In this document: positions 7,339 through 16,037 of the stretch, in pieces
Position numbering within the stretch: the stretch's first letter is position 1
How the letters are laid out: each line of letters starts with the position of its first letter
Assembly (NCBI GenBank): GCA_025149125.1
Contig: CP102272.1
Location: 5,270,001-5,334,000, forward strand
Source of the DNA: [Clostridium] asparagiforme DSM 15981
Lineage (GTDB): Bacteria > Bacillota > Clostridia > Lachnospirales > Lachnospiraceae
Length of the DNA: 64,000 nt
Direction: 5' to 3'
The notes under the pieces: generated by a model
Told to the model about the DNA's origin: nothing
Database searches by the model: none
The model's input: only the letters and a program-made list of their open reading frames with translations
Position numbers and translations under genes: made by a program

Positions 7339-9513
7339 CTAAACTGCTTTTCCCGTGCTTAAGCGGGCCGTCAGGGACTTGCCCTCCCGGTACGGCCGGA
7401 GCAGCAGATAAATGAACAGCGCGATCACCAGCAGCGCGGCAACCGCGCCGACTCCAAAGGTTCCGGTGGTAAACCAGGTGCCAAGCTGGTATATGCACAG
7501 GGACACCGCGTAGGCCAGAACCGTCTGGTAACCGATGGCGAACCAGGTCCATTTTGCATTGTTCATCTCCCGCTTAATGGCGCCGATAGCCGCAAAGCAG
7601 GGAGCGCACAGCAGGTTAAATACCAGGAAGGAGTACGCGCTGACCGCAGTGAAGGTCTGGGCCATGGTTCCCCAGATTTCCTGTCCGTCCTCGGCCACTT
7701 CCGCGAAACCGAAGAGGATTCCGAAGGTGCCGACCACATTTTCCTTGGCCACAAGTCCGGTGATGGCCGCAACGGCCGCCTGCCAGCTGCCCCAACCCAG
7801 AGGGGCGAAGATCCAGGCAATCCCCCGGCCAATCACCGCCAGCAGCCCGTCGGACAGATCCTCCACCATCCCAAAGCTTCCGTCCACAAACCCGAAGCTG
7901 GAGGTGAACCAGATGAAAATGGTGGAAAGCAGGATCACGGTTCCGGCCTTCTTGATAAAGGACCAGCCCCGCTCCCACATACTGCGCAGCACATTGATGA
8001 CCGTCGGCATATGGTAGGCGGGCAGCTCCATCACAAAGGGAGCCGGGTCCCCCGCAAACATTTTCGTCTTCTTTAAAATAATGCCGGAGCAGATGATCGC
8101 GGCGATCCCCACAAAGTAAGCGCTGGGCGCAACCCAGGAAGCCCCGCCGAACAGCGCTCCCGCAAACAACGCGATGATGGGCAGCTTGGCGCCGCAGGGA
8201 ATGAAGGTGGTGGTCATGATCGTCATCTTGCGGTCCCGGTCGTTCTCAATGGTACGGCTGGCCATGATCCCGGGGACGCCGCAGCCCGTGCCGATCAGCA
8301 TGGGGATGAAGGACTTGCCGGACAGGCCGAATTTGCGGAATATGCGGTCCATGATAAACGCCACCCTGGCCATGTAGCCGCAGGCTTCCAAAAAGGCCAG
8401 GAAAATGAACAGCACCAGCATCTGGGGCACAAAGCCCAGTACCGCACCAACGCCCGCCACAATGCCGTCCAGGATCAGGCTGGACAGCCATCCGGCGCAG
8501 TTCACGGAGGCCAGGAAATCACCGACCACAACCGGGATGCCGGGCACCCACCTGCCGAACATTTCCCAGCCCTCCCCGAACAGCCCGTCGTTGGTCCAGT
8601 CCGTGGCCCAGGTGCCCACTGTGGACACGGAAACATAGTACACGAGCCACATCACCAGCGCGAAGATCGGAAGCGCCAGGAAACGGTTGGTCACCACGTG
8701 GTCGATCTTATCCGAGGTGCTAAGCTTCTGCCTGTGCTTTCTGCGATAACAGCCGTCAATAATGGAAGCGATGTATGTATAACGCTCATTGGTGATGATA
8801 CTCTCCGCGTCGTCGTCCAGTGCCTCCTCCGTGCGTCTGATCAGGTGCTCCACATCCGGCACCATATTCATCCGGGCTGTAATTTTGTCGTCCCGCTCAA
8901 AGAGTTTGATGGCGTAGAACCGCTTCTGCTCCTCCGGAATCCCGCTGCCAAGGCAGCGCTCGATCTCCTCCAGCACAGCCTCCACATCGGCGCTGAACTT
9001 GTGAATGGCGGCGTTTTGTCTGCTCTGCGCGGCCAAAGCCACCGCCTGGCCCGCAGCTTCCATAATGCCCGTTCCTTTTAACGCAGAGATTTCCACCACC
9101 GGACAGCCCAGCTTTTTGCTCAGCTGCCCGATGTTGATCTCATCGCCGGACTTCTTCACAATATCCATCATGTTCACCGCCATGAGCACCGGGATTCCAA
9201 GCTCCATCAGCTGTGTGGACAGATACAGATTGCGCTCTAAGTTGGTGCCGTCCACGATGTTCAAGATCACATCCGGGCGCTCCGTGATCAGGTAGTTCCG
9301 GGCCACTACCTCCTCCAGCGTGTAGGGGGACAGGGAATAAATGCCCGGAAGATCCATTATAATAACCTCTTTATTCCCCTTTAAACGCCCTTCCTTTTTC
9401 TCCACCGTCACGCCGGGCCAGTTCCCCACAAACTGGTTGGAACCGGTCAGACCGTTGAATAATGTGGTTTTACCGCAGTTTGGGTTGCCGGCCAATGCAA
9501 TTTTGATTGACAT
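7339..9513 (-). CDS. feoB: Ferrous iron transport protein B
   Basis: This 724-residue FeoB is the inner-membrane Fe(II) transporter. The N-terminal G domain shows G1 GNPNCGKT at 9-16, the G2 region PGVTVE at 34-39, G3 DLPG at 54-57 and G4 NMMD at 114-117, followed by a helical GDI-like spacer. The membrane part has two Gate motifs: IGTGCGVPGIMASR and the later LLCAPCFAAIGAIKRE, each with the conserved cysteine. Length is normal for the family. GAGGAGG precedes the ATG. An operator-like palindrome lies upstream at 9559-9574, between the second feoA and this gene. The operon order is feoA, feoA, feoB, fur-like. Confidence 0.96.
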   Translation of the reverse strand: MSIKIALAGNPNCGKTTLFNGLTGSNQFVGNWPGVTVEKKEGRLKGNKEVIIMDLPGIYSLSPYTLEEVVARNYLITERPDVILNIVDGTNLERNLYLSTQLMELGIPVLMAVNMMDIVKKSGDEINIGQLSKKLGCPVVEISALKGTGIMEAAGQAVALAAQSRQNAAIHKFSADVEAVLEEIERCLGSGIPEEQKRFYAIKLFERDDKITARMNMVPDVEHLIRRTEEALDDDAESIITNERYTYIASIIDGCYRRKHRQKLSTSDKIDHVVTNRFLALPIFALVMWLVYYVSVSTVGTWATDWTNDGLFGEGWEMFGRWVPGIPVVVGDFLASVNCAGWLSSLILDGIVAGVGAVLGFVPQMLVLFIFLAFLEACGYMARVAFIMDRIFRKFGLSGKSFIPMLIGTGCGVPGIMASRTIENDRDRKMTIMTTTFIPCGAKLPIIALFAGALFGGASWVAPSAYFVGIAAIICSGIILKKTKMFAGDPAPFVMELPAYHMPTVINVLRSMWERGWSFIKKAGTVILLSTIFIWFTSSFGFVDGSFGMVEDLSDGLLAVIGRGIAWIFAPLGWGSWQAAVAAITGLVAKENVVGTFGILFGFAEVAEDGQEIWGTMAQTFTAVSAYSFLVFNLLCAPCFAAIGAIKREMNNAKWTWFAIGYQTVLAYAVSLCIYQLGTWFTTGTFGVGAVAALLVIALFIYLLLRPYREGKSLTARLSTGKAV

Positions 9514-9558
9514 TTTTCAAATCCTCCTCTTTCTCTGACTGAGAAATCTGATCAAAAA

Positions 9559-9574
9559 TTAGTTATAGCTAACT
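9559..9574. promoter_or_regulatory. GTTA-N4-TAAC operator upstream of feoB
   Basis: AGTTA-TAGC-TAACT is a perfect inverted repeat in the gap before feoB. The same core is found upstream of the first feoA gene. Resemblance to half-sites of DtxR/MntR-type iron boxes (GTTAG...CTAAC) suggests metal-dependent control; the assignment of the regulator is inference. Confidence 0.5.
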
Positions 9575-9596
9575 CATCCTCATAAAAATGCAGCCC

Positions 9597-9818
9597 TCAC
9601 TGCACTTCGATCATCTCCGCATCCGCTTTTCTCAGCGAAAGCTCATACCCTCTGACGGTCACCTCCACCGGGTCGCCAAACGGCGCCACCTTGCGCACAA
9701 AAACCTGGGTTCCCCTGGTGATTCCCATGTCCATGATTCGGCGCCTCACCGCGCCCTCACCGTGAAGCTTCACCACGGAAACGGTACTGCCGCACGTTAC
9801 TTCCTTCAGTGTCTGCAT
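9597..9818 (-). CDS. feoA: Ferrous iron transport protein A (second copy)
   Basis: This 73-residue FeoA has an SH3-like fold thought to modulate FeoB. The family pattern is visible: VVKLHGEGAVRRRIMDMGIT, then VFVRKVAPFGDPVEVTVRGYELSLRKADAEMI. GGAAGGAG lies upstream of the ATG. It is 37 bases downstream of another feoA and 83 bases upstream of feoB, so all are likely on one transcript. Confidence 0.93.
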   Translation of the reverse strand: MQTLKEVTCGSTVSVVKLHGEGAVRRRIMDMGITRGTQVFVRKVAPFGDPVEVTVRGYELSLRKADAEMIEVQ

Positions 9819-9855
9819 ATCGATTGCACTCCTTCCTTTTCATCCCCATGACCCT

Positions 9856-10065
9856 TTATATCAAAATTTTGTTGGCCATCTCCTTGCTGATTGCAACGCG
9901 CGCTTCCTTTACATTCACGATCACGTTGCCATGATTGACGGAAACGACGGTCACGTCGGTTCCGGGCACAAATCCCATATTCTCCAGGTGGCGGCGCACC
10001 TCGTCCTTTCCGCCTACCCGTTTGATGGATGTTACCTCGCCTGCTCTCGCCATCGTCAACGGCAT
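9856..10065 (-). CDS. feoA: Ferrous iron transport protein A (first copy)
   Basis: This 69-residue FeoA-domain protein reads VGGKDEVRRHLENMGFVPGTDVTVVS and NVIVNVKEARVAISKEMANKILI, the standard SH3-like pattern. The frame is open further upstream, but AGAGGAG seven bases before the ATG at 10065 sets the start. It differs clearly in sequence from the second FeoA, so this is an old duplication rather than a recent one. It opens the feo operon and follows the operator at 10157-10168. Confidence 0.92.
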   Translation of the reverse strand: MPLTMARAGEVTSIKRVGGKDEVRRHLENMGFVPGTDVTVVSVNHGNVIVNVKEARVAISKEMANKILI

Positions 10066-10156
10066 ACAATCACTCCTCTTTCTGAACAATCCGGTCATTC
10101 CAGCTGCGTGGATCAAACGCGGCTGGAAAGTTATGGTATCCTAACTGCAAGATAAG

Positions 10157-10168
10157 GTTAGCACTAAC
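10157..10168. promoter_or_regulatory. GTTA-N4-TAAC operator upstream of feoA
   Basis: GTTAG-CA-CTAAC is a perfect inverted repeat about 90 bases upstream of the first feoA. With the copy before feoB it makes a repeated operator specific to this operon. The flanks (TTAG on one side, CCTTA on the other) further resemble DtxR-type iron boxes. Confidence 0.55.
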
Positions 10169-10179
10169 TAATCAAAATG

Positions 10180-10815
10180 TCAATCAAAATTTTCAACTTT
10201 TTCCGCCTCGAACACAAACGACCGGAAATTGATCCGTTTCCAGCTGTGAACCCGGAACCCCCGCGCTGCGAACAGCGAGGTAATTTCCGTTTTGCCATAG
10301 ATTTTGAAATCCCCGGAATCCCGCTTGTGAACCGCCTGGTTCAAAAGCTTCCGGGCCAGCCTGCCCGGAATGGTGGGATCCCCCAGGATCAGGGTTCCCC
10401 CGGTTTTAAGCACCCGCCGTATCTCCTCCACCGCCCGCTCCGGCTCCGTGTAATGGTGAAAGGAGGCGTTACAGATCACAATGTCAAACTGTCCGTCCCC
10501 GTACGGCAGAGCGGCGGCGTCCGCCACCGTGAGGTTTACCTTGTCCCCCAGATTCTTCCCGGCCTCCCGGATCATCTGCGATGAGAGGTCCGCGCCCCAG
10601 CAGGAAGCCTGCTTCACCTCCCGCAGCATCCGGATCAGATTGCCGTTGCCGCAGCCCAGGTCCAGCACCCGGTCCCCCGGCAGGGAAACCGCACGTCTGA
10701 CCACCTCCCGGTACATGCATCGCACAAACCTTCCGTCATAGCTGGCGTCGTAATCCTCTGCCACCCGGTCAAAATACCTCCTGGTCTCCTCCTGAAACTC
10801 CTTCGTCGATTCCAT
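10180..10815 (-). CDS. Class I SAM-dependent methyltransferase (UbiE-like)
   Basis: This 211-residue methyltransferase has motif I VLDLGCGNGNLIRML near residue 48, then DLSSQMI, then FDIVICNASFHHY and IRRVLKTGGTLILGDP. It is of the UbiE/Methyltransf_11 type with unknown small-molecule substrate. AAGGAGG six bases before the ATG at 10815 sets the start. An operator shared with the upstream tetR gene covers its promoter region, so it is the likely target of that repressor. Confidence 0.85.
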   Translation of the reverse strand: MESTKEFQEETRRYFDRVAEDYDASYDGRFVRCMYREVVRRAVSLPGDRVLDLGCGNGNLIRMLREVKQASCWGADLSSQMIREAGKNLGDKVNLTVADAAALPYGDGQFDIVICNASFHHYTEPERAVEEIRRVLKTGGTLILGDPTIPGRLARKLLNQAVHKRDSGDFKIYGKTEITSLFAARGFRVHSWKRINFRSFVFEAEKVENFD

Positions 10816-10829
10816 ATTCCGCCTCCTTA

Positions 10830-10860
10830 ATTGAACATTATTCATTGACTATAATTCAAT
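10830..10860. promoter_or_regulatory. Palindromic TetR operator upstream of the methyltransferase
   Basis: The site reads TGAA-N5-GTCA-A-TGAA-N5-TTCA, and 22 of 31 bases match a second site upstream of tetR (11521-11551). The position just before the methyltransferase ribosome site would block transcription when occupied. Confidence 0.65.
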
Positions 10861-10868
10861 AATGCTGT

Positions 10869-10897
10869 TAAAAATTCCCCCGCCGCTCCGGCGGGGT
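10869..10897 (-). terminator. Intrinsic terminator of tetR
   Basis: CCCCGCCG-gag-CGGCGGGG on the minus strand is followed by GAATTTTT. It directly follows the tetR stop and separates it from the methyltransferase gene. Confidence 0.8.
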
Positions 10898-10900
10898 TTC

Positions 10901-11470
10901 TCACGCCAATGTTCTCACAATCAGTTCCTTGATCCGCTCGATCCGCTCTTCCAATGGAATGCTCCGGTCATCCACCATCCCGATCTGGCCGTACAGCACA
11001 AACCGCGCCGCAGCTCCGGTATCCGGCACGCCGATCTCACCGCGCGCCTTCAGCGCATCCAGGTAAGCCGTCACCCAGGGCAGCAATTCCCGAATCACCG
11101 CCACATCCAGCTGGTAATGAAATATCTCATTGCCTTTGCCGTGAAAAAAGCTCTCATAGGCAAATACGCCCCCCGTCCTGGCCGTTTTCCACACATTGCC
11201 CAGCAGCTCAAGGCTCTCGTCAAGTGAAAGCTCCGTCCGTCTGAAAATCTCCACAAATCCCGCGGTACATGCCCTGGCGTACTGTCTCACCGCGGTCTCA
11301 TAGAGCTCCTGTTTATTGGGAAAATAGTGATAACACAGACCGGACGCCACCTTCATCTCACGTGCGATGTCCTTCATGGTCGTGGCTTCATAGCCCCGCT
11401 CTGAAAACACACGCATGGCCGTGTCTATAATCTCCTGCCGCCTCACCTCGGGCTCCTTGGATATACGCAT
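10901..11470 (-). CDS. TetR/AcrR family transcriptional regulator
   Basis: This 189-residue regulator has an N-terminal TetR helix-turn-helix (RQEIIDTAMRVFSERGYEAT, then MKDIAREMKVASGLCYHYFPNKQELYE). The C-terminal ~135 residues are the helical ligand-binding and dimerisation domain. GGGAGG lies before the ATG. Its promoter (TTGACA-17-TATTCT) has the -35 embedded in a perfect palindrome, so it is probably autorepressed, and a near-identical palindrome precedes the methyltransferase gene downstream. The ligand is unknown. Confidence 0.88.
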   Translation of the reverse strand: MRISKEPEVRRQEIIDTAMRVFSERGYEATTMKDIAREMKVASGLCYHYFPNKQELYETAVRQYARACTAGFVEIFRRTELSLDESLELLGNVWKTARTGGVFAYESFFHGKGNEIFHYQLDVAVIRELLPWVTAYLDALKARGEIGVPDTGAAARFVLYGQIGMVDDRSIPLEERIERIKELIVRTLA

Positions 11471-11507
11471 CGGTTAACCTCCCTGCATCGGAAAAAAGAA
11501 CAATTAA

Positions 11508-11551
11508 AGAATACTCCTCAGTTGAACATTTGTCAATGACTTCTATTCAGC
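11508..11551 (-). promoter_or_regulatory. tetR promoter with overlapping TetR operator
   Basis: TTGACA (11531-11536) and TATTCT (11508-11513) are 17 bases apart on the minus strand. The -35 lies inside the palindrome TGAA-N5-GTCA-T-TGAC-N5-TTCA at 11521-11551, an arrangement expected for autorepression. Confidence 0.75.
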
Positions 11552-11575
11552 CATATTTTTCCAATTTCGCTTGCC

Positions 11576-12595
11576 TCATCCGCACCGCTCCCCCTCGTTG
11601 GCCTCCTCGACCACCAGCTCCCTAGCGGGTTCGGCGTCCCGAAAGCTAACCTGCAGCACCGCCTGGGGCCAGTTCAGGCTCACGGCCGCGTGCTTTCCGC
11701 GCTGCGCGGCCGCCTGCTCCATAAGCGCTAAGAGCTCCTTTAACACCTCCTTAGTCAGACAGCCGCCGCGCCAGTGAAAAATCAGCTCCCGCCCTTTTTT
11801 CACCGCCTGAGCAGCCCGCTTCGCCACCTCCTCCGTCTTGGTGAAGGAACATTTTTTCTCCCGGTAGTAGAAACGGTTCCCATCCGTGCAGGACGGAATC
11901 CCGTAGAGCGCCGGCTCATGATCCCGAAACAGGCTCCGGTCGTCCAGGTTAAAATAGTCGTGCCGGACCATATCGCCCCTGGTTAAGCTGTTGTCAAAGG
12001 TAGCGTCCAGATGAACGTAAACGCCGCCGATCCGCACCACGTTCCAGGCATGGCGGTATTTGATCTGTTTCTCCGGATTGGCCTCCGAGATGGCGATGAT
12101 ACACCAGATTCCCAGGGCGTCGCAGAGGATTTTTACCGACTTGGCGATGCCCTCGCACACGCCCACCCCCTGGCCCAGCGGACCGATGATCTCGTGAGAA
12201 TAAGGCTTTTTCAGCTTGTCGTAGCGGACGGTGCTGCAAATCATATCATGAATGTAGAGTTCCTTGTCCCACTCGGACATGGACGCAGCCGGCCGGGCCA
12301 GCTTGGCGACCCTGGCCTCCATGGCCTGTTTGTGTTCCTTCACCCGGCCCTTGTCGAACAGATACTCGGGGATTACCTCCACCTTATCCGAATCCCGGTA
12401 TCCGCGGTACTGGAAACTCACCGCATAGAAAATCTCCGGACAGTCCAGCCGCAGCTTGAAAAAAATGTCCGCAAGCTGGCGTCCCTCCAGGCGTGATACG
12501 CAGAAGGACGGGGCCAGGGCCGTCAATCCGGTCTTCATCCCGTGGTAAACGCTTCTCTCTGTTTTATTCATCTGGCTGTAATAAAATGGTTCCAT
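11576..12595 (-). CDS. Transglutaminase-like cysteine protease-fold protein
   Basis: This is a 339-residue protein with a transglutaminase core. The catalytic triad can be placed as Cys in GVGVCEGIAKSVKILCDALG, His in YRHAWNVVRI and Asp in VHLDATFDN. There is no signal peptide or membrane segment, so it appears cytosolic, unlike many relatives that are secreted. The N-terminal ~100 residues form a helical region (MNKTERSVYHGMKTG) seen in similar Lachnospiraceae proteins of unknown role. GGAGGG precedes the ATG. It stands alone and precedes tetR by over 100 bases. Confidence 0.75.
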   Translation of the reverse strand: MEPFYYSQMNKTERSVYHGMKTGLTALAPSFCVSRLEGRQLADIFFKLRLDCPEIFYAVSFQYRGYRDSDKVEVIPEYLFDKGRVKEHKQAMEARVAKLARPAASMSEWDKELYIHDMICSTVRYDKLKKPYSHEIIGPLGQGVGVCEGIAKSVKILCDALGIWCIIAISEANPEKQIKYRHAWNVVRIGGVYVHLDATFDNSLTRGDMVRHDYFNLDDRSLFRDHEPALYGIPSCTDGNRFYYREKKCSFTKTEEVAKRAAQAVKKGRELIFHWRGGCLTKEVLKELLALMEQAAAQRGKHAAVSLNWPQAVLQVSFRDAEPARELVVEEANEGERCG

Positions 12596-12739
12596 GAATC
12601 CCTCCGGGCAAAAAAATGTACTTTCTCATTTATACCACGTTTTTCGCTCATTTTCCACTTCCTTTTATATCCGGGCCGGGAAGTCCGGGCCGGGAAGCGC
12701 ATGCTTCCCTCCCATTTTCCCCTCCCCCTGAGCGCGTAA

Positions 12740-12779
12740 AAAGGCGCTTCCGGCCCCCCTTGGGCCCGAAAACGCCTTT
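12740..12779 (-). terminator. Terminator of the GGDEF-chemoreceptor operon
   Basis: On the minus strand AAAGGCG at the outside pairs with CGCCTTT, with CGGGCCC and GGGGCCG nested inside, followed by TTACG after the TTT. It lies 18 bases after the chemoreceptor stop codon. Confidence 0.75.
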
Positions 12780-12796
12780 CTCACACATCCAACCGG

Positions 12797-14860
12797 TTAT
12801 TTGTCCTCACCGTCTCTGAGCCGGAATTTCCGGATCAGCTCTTTGAGCAGCTGGGCCTGAGCAGACAGCTCCTCGCTGGCCGCCGCGCTCTCCTCCGCGG
12901 TGGCGGAGTTCACCTGAACCACGCTGGAAATCTGTTCGATTCCCTGGGACACCTGCTCCGCGGATCCGGCCTGGGCGCCGGAAGCCTCCGTGATCCCTCG
13001 GATGCTCTCCTCGATGTATTTCACGCCCTCCACCACATTTTGCAGGGATTTGGCCGTATCGTCGGCCATCCTGACGCCGCCCCGGACCGCCCTCAACGAG
13101 TTCTCAATCAAAACGGCCGTGTTTCCAGACGCCTCTGCACTCTTTACGGCCAGGTTCCGGACCTCGTTTGCCACCACGGCAAATCCTCTGCCCGCTTCCC
13201 CGGCTCTGGCCGCCTCCACGGACGCGTTGAGAGACAGTATATTGGTCTGGAACGCAATCTCCTCAATGGTTTTGGCGATCATGGCGATCTCGCGGGAACC
13301 GTCCCGAATCTCCCCCATAGCCTCCAACAGCTCCTGCATCCGACGGTTGCTCTCCACCGTTTCCATACTCACGGCGGTGGCCCGGCTTCCGGCCTGGGCA
13401 GAACGTTTTGCGTTGGCGGCGATCTGCCGTGTAATATCGTCCATACTCACGGCCAGCTCCTCCACGGTCGCAGCCTGCTCCGAAGCCCCCTGGGACAAGG
13501 CCTGGGCCCCCGCGGATACCTGCTCCGAACCGCAGGAAACCTGTTCCGCGGACACATTGATCTGGCCCATCATGGAGTTGAGAGCACCCAGAATCTGCTC
13601 CAGCGCCTCCCTGATAAAGCGGAAATCGCCAATATAGTCGCCTTCCACCCCGACGTCCAAATTCCCCGCCGATATCTCGCCTAATATGCGGGACACGTCC
13701 AGGATGATGGCCTTGAGCGAGCGGACCGAGGACCGCACGCTCTCCGCCAGCAGGCCGATCTCGTCGTCCCCTCCCGCCCGGATCTCAACTTCCAGATTTC
13801 CCCTGGAAAGTTCCTCCATTCCACGGCTGATCTCCGACAGAGGCTTTAACAGCCTGCGGATCATCACCACGATCAGGGCGGAAATCAGAATCAACGTGAG
13901 CACGGCCAGCGCCACCAGAACGGTGATCAGGCCGTCCCGGGTGGCGGTGACCTCGGACATGGGCAGGGTCGCAATCACCAGCCATTGGGTGGTCTCGCTG
14001 TTACGGAACATGGCCGTGTATTTGACGCCCTGATAGCTGAAATTCAGAACTCCATTGTACTTGCCGGTAACCTTTTCCTTGTATTCCTCCCCGATATCCA
14101 GCTCCATAACGTTGCGGCCAATGGCGGTGGGGTCGTCGCTGCAGATATAGTCCGATTTACCGGAGAGCAGCTCCATATAGCCGTTCTTTCCCACCTTGAT
14201 GGCGGACAGCATCCGGCTGAGATCGTCCAGATAGATGTCAAACCCGGCCGTCCCCAAAACCTGCGTTCCGTTCGGCGAAAATACCGGGGTGATCACGGAA
14301 ACCACATACCTCCCGCTGACGGGATCCAGAAAGGGATCCGTCACCAGAGCGGTCCGCTGTTCCACCACAAGCCCGTACCATTCCGTTTCCTTCAGCTTCG
14401 CCTCCGCCACACGTCCGTCGGACAGCAGATAACAGTCTGTCCGCTCGTCTGCCACCCAGACCTGCGCCACGCTCCCGGACGCCATCCGTTTGAGCGCGCC
14501 TGAGAGTTCGTCCAGGACATCGCTCAGGTTCCCGTAAGAAGCGATGTCCTCCCGGCTTGAAACGGACTGGAAATACTGCTGCAGCTCGCTGCTCTCGTCG
14601 AGCATGGTGACAGCCGCCAGCTTTCCGTTAAACAGATCGTCTACCCTGGACACCGCGTAATCCGTCTGGAGGTCCAGAAGTTCTTCGTTGAGTTCCGCGA
14701 CCGCTCCGGCGGTCACAATACAGGCGGTGATAATCAGAGCGGCAAGCGCAGGGATCAGAATCGCCAGAAGGCTGAAACACACTTTATGGGAAATCGATTT
14801 TCTGTGCAATGCGCCCGCCTTGTGAACGCGCTGCGCCGCCCGGTCCGTTTCCTTTGACAT
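12797..14860 (-). CDS. Methyl-accepting chemotaxis protein
   Basis: This 687-residue membrane chemoreceptor has a first membrane helix near residues 30-50, an extracellular dCache-type sensor to about 310 (with WYGLVVEQRTALVTDP and VSVITPVFSPNG), a second helix, HAMP (LKPLSEISRGMEELSRGNLE), a second HAMP-like stretch, and the cytoplasmic signalling domain with the hairpin tip EIAFQTNILSLNASVEAARA. It relays ligand binding to CheA. GGAGG precedes the ATG. It lies 14 bases after a GGDEF-domain gene and shares its promoter. No CheR-tethering pentapeptide is present at the C-terminus. Confidence 0.9.
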   Translation of the reverse strand: MSKETDRAAQRVHKAGALHRKSISHKVCFSLLAILIPALAALIITACIVTAGAVAELNEELLDLQTDYAVSRVDDLFNGKLAAVTMLDESSELQQYFQSVSSREDIASYGNLSDVLDELSGALKRMASGSVAQVWVADERTDCYLLSDGRVAEAKLKETEWYGLVVEQRTALVTDPFLDPVSGRYVVSVITPVFSPNGTQVLGTAGFDIYLDDLSRMLSAIKVGKNGYMELLSGKSDYICSDDPTAIGRNVMELDIGEEYKEKVTGKYNGVLNFSYQGVKYTAMFRNSETTQWLVIATLPMSEVTATRDGLITVLVALAVLTLILISALIVVMIRRLLKPLSEISRGMEELSRGNLEVEIRAGGDDEIGLLAESVRSSVRSLKAIILDVSRILGEISAGNLDVGVEGDYIGDFRFIREALEQILGALNSMMGQINVSAEQVSCGSEQVSAGAQALSQGASEQAATVEELAVSMDDITRQIAANAKRSAQAGSRATAVSMETVESNRRMQELLEAMGEIRDGSREIAMIAKTIEEIAFQTNILSLNASVEAARAGEAGRGFAVVANEVRNLAVKSAEASGNTAVLIENSLRAVRGGVRMADDTAKSLQNVVEGVKYIEESIRGITEASGAQAGSAEQVSQGIEQISSVVQVNSATAEESAAASEELSAQAQLLKELIRKFRLRDGEDK

Positions 14861-14874
14861 TCTCTAATCCTCCG

Positions 14875-15963
14875 CTATTCGTGATTTTCAGTCCCCTGGC
14901 ACATATCCCGGCTCTCATCCTCCGCCGGGCGCTTTCCAAACAGAGAGGCTGCCGGGACGCCGTGGGGGATAGGCTGCAGGGGGTAAAAGCTGAAGGACAG
15001 CCGGATGTCCGGGCGGTCCGGCTCGCGCACCAGAAACGCCTTCTCAATCCGGTCGGTGATGATATCCATATTTTCCCGCCCGGCGCACACAGCCATGGCC
15101 AGAAACTGGCAGCTGCTGTACTGGGTGTAAATATCGCTGAAGCGCAGGGACGAGCGGATGCTCTCCTGCAGGCGCTCCATCAGTAATTCCCGCTCGTCCA
15201 GCCGCACAAAGGCGCCGTGCAGGTCGGTCAGGGAGATCAGAATCAGGTGAACCCGGATGCCGGTCCGGCTCAGCCCCCGCTCCAAAAAGCGGTAAATTGC
15301 CAGAAACGTGTCGTAATCCTGACAGTAGGCCCCATCCACAATATGGCTCTCCCGGAGCTGCTCGCTTATGTACTTCATATCCGCCGAAGACTCCGTATCC
15401 TCTGTCCCCGGGCCGTCTGTCCCCTGCTTCATGGACGGCTCATAAAAATAGAGGGCCTTTTTCCGTTCGCTCTTACCGGCCCGCATGGCGGCGTCCGCCC
15501 GCTCGTACAAATCAAAAAACCTATCACCCGGCCCCGCAGACTCCGCCCCGGCGGAGACCCGCAGCCGGTTTCCCAGACCAAGGGCCTCCCCTGCCCGGGC
15601 CAGGCCGCCCATTATGTGTTCCATCTTGTTTACCGCCGTCTCCCCGGCGCAGGCGCCTGGCAGAAATACGGCGAAGGAGTCTCCTCCCACGCGTCCGGAC
15701 AGGGCCGGGGCAAAAAAAGAATCCCCCAACAGCCGGGCCAGCTCCCGCAGAGCCATATCCCCGGCCGGGTGGCCGTATTGATCGTTGATATAGCGGAACT
15801 CGTCCACATCCATCACCACAAACAGACCGGCCGGCTCGTCCTCCAAAAGCCGGTTCACCTGTTCCTCCATGGCGCTTCTGTTCAAAAGCCCCGTGAGGGG
15901 ATCCCGCTGCGCCAGCAACCGCAGCCGGTCAATTTCCTGTTTCAGTTCATCCAGTTCTCTCAT
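14875..15963 (-). CDS. Tandem degenerate GGDEF-domain protein
   Basis: This is a 362-residue soluble protein with a short N-terminal coiled coil, then a GGDEF domain (RDPLTGLLNRSAMEEQVNR start; signature region RVGGDSFAVFL). The signature is GGDSF, so the second acidic residue is lost. The C-terminal ~170 residues read as a second, decayed GGDEF fold: ISLTDLHGAF matches the first strand and SDIYTQYSSCQFLAMA sits where R-x-GGDEF would be. Diguanylate cyclase activity is therefore doubtful; a regulatory nucleotide-binding role is more likely. It is co-transcribed with the downstream chemoreceptor from a TTGACT-17-TAGAAT promoter. Confidence 0.78.
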   Translation of the reverse strand: MRELDELKQEIDRLRLLAQRDPLTGLLNRSAMEEQVNRLLEDEPAGLFVVMDVDEFRYINDQYGHPAGDMALRELARLLGDSFFAPALSGRVGGDSFAVFLPGACAGETAVNKMEHIMGGLARAGEALGLGNRLRVSAGAESAGPGDRFFDLYERADAAMRAGKSERKKALYFYEPSMKQGTDGPGTEDTESSADMKYISEQLRESHIVDGAYCQDYDTFLAIYRFLERGLSRTGIRVHLILISLTDLHGAFVRLDERELLMERLQESIRSSLRFSDIYTQYSSCQFLAMAVCAGRENMDIITDRIEKAFLVREPDRPDIRLSFSFYPLQPIPHGVPAASLFGKRPAEDESRDMCQGTENHE

Positions 15964-16008
15964 ATCTCGCCCCCATTGTCAAAACCGGTACGCACAACTG
16001 CTAATCCC

Positions 16009-16037
16009 ATTCTATCACACGCCATGGGGGCAGTCAA
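16009..16037 (-). promoter_or_regulatory. Promoter of the GGDEF-chemoreceptor operon
   Basis: TTGACT and TAGAAT are separated by 17 bases on the minus strand, with initiation about 40 bases before the GGDEF start codon. Confidence 0.7.
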
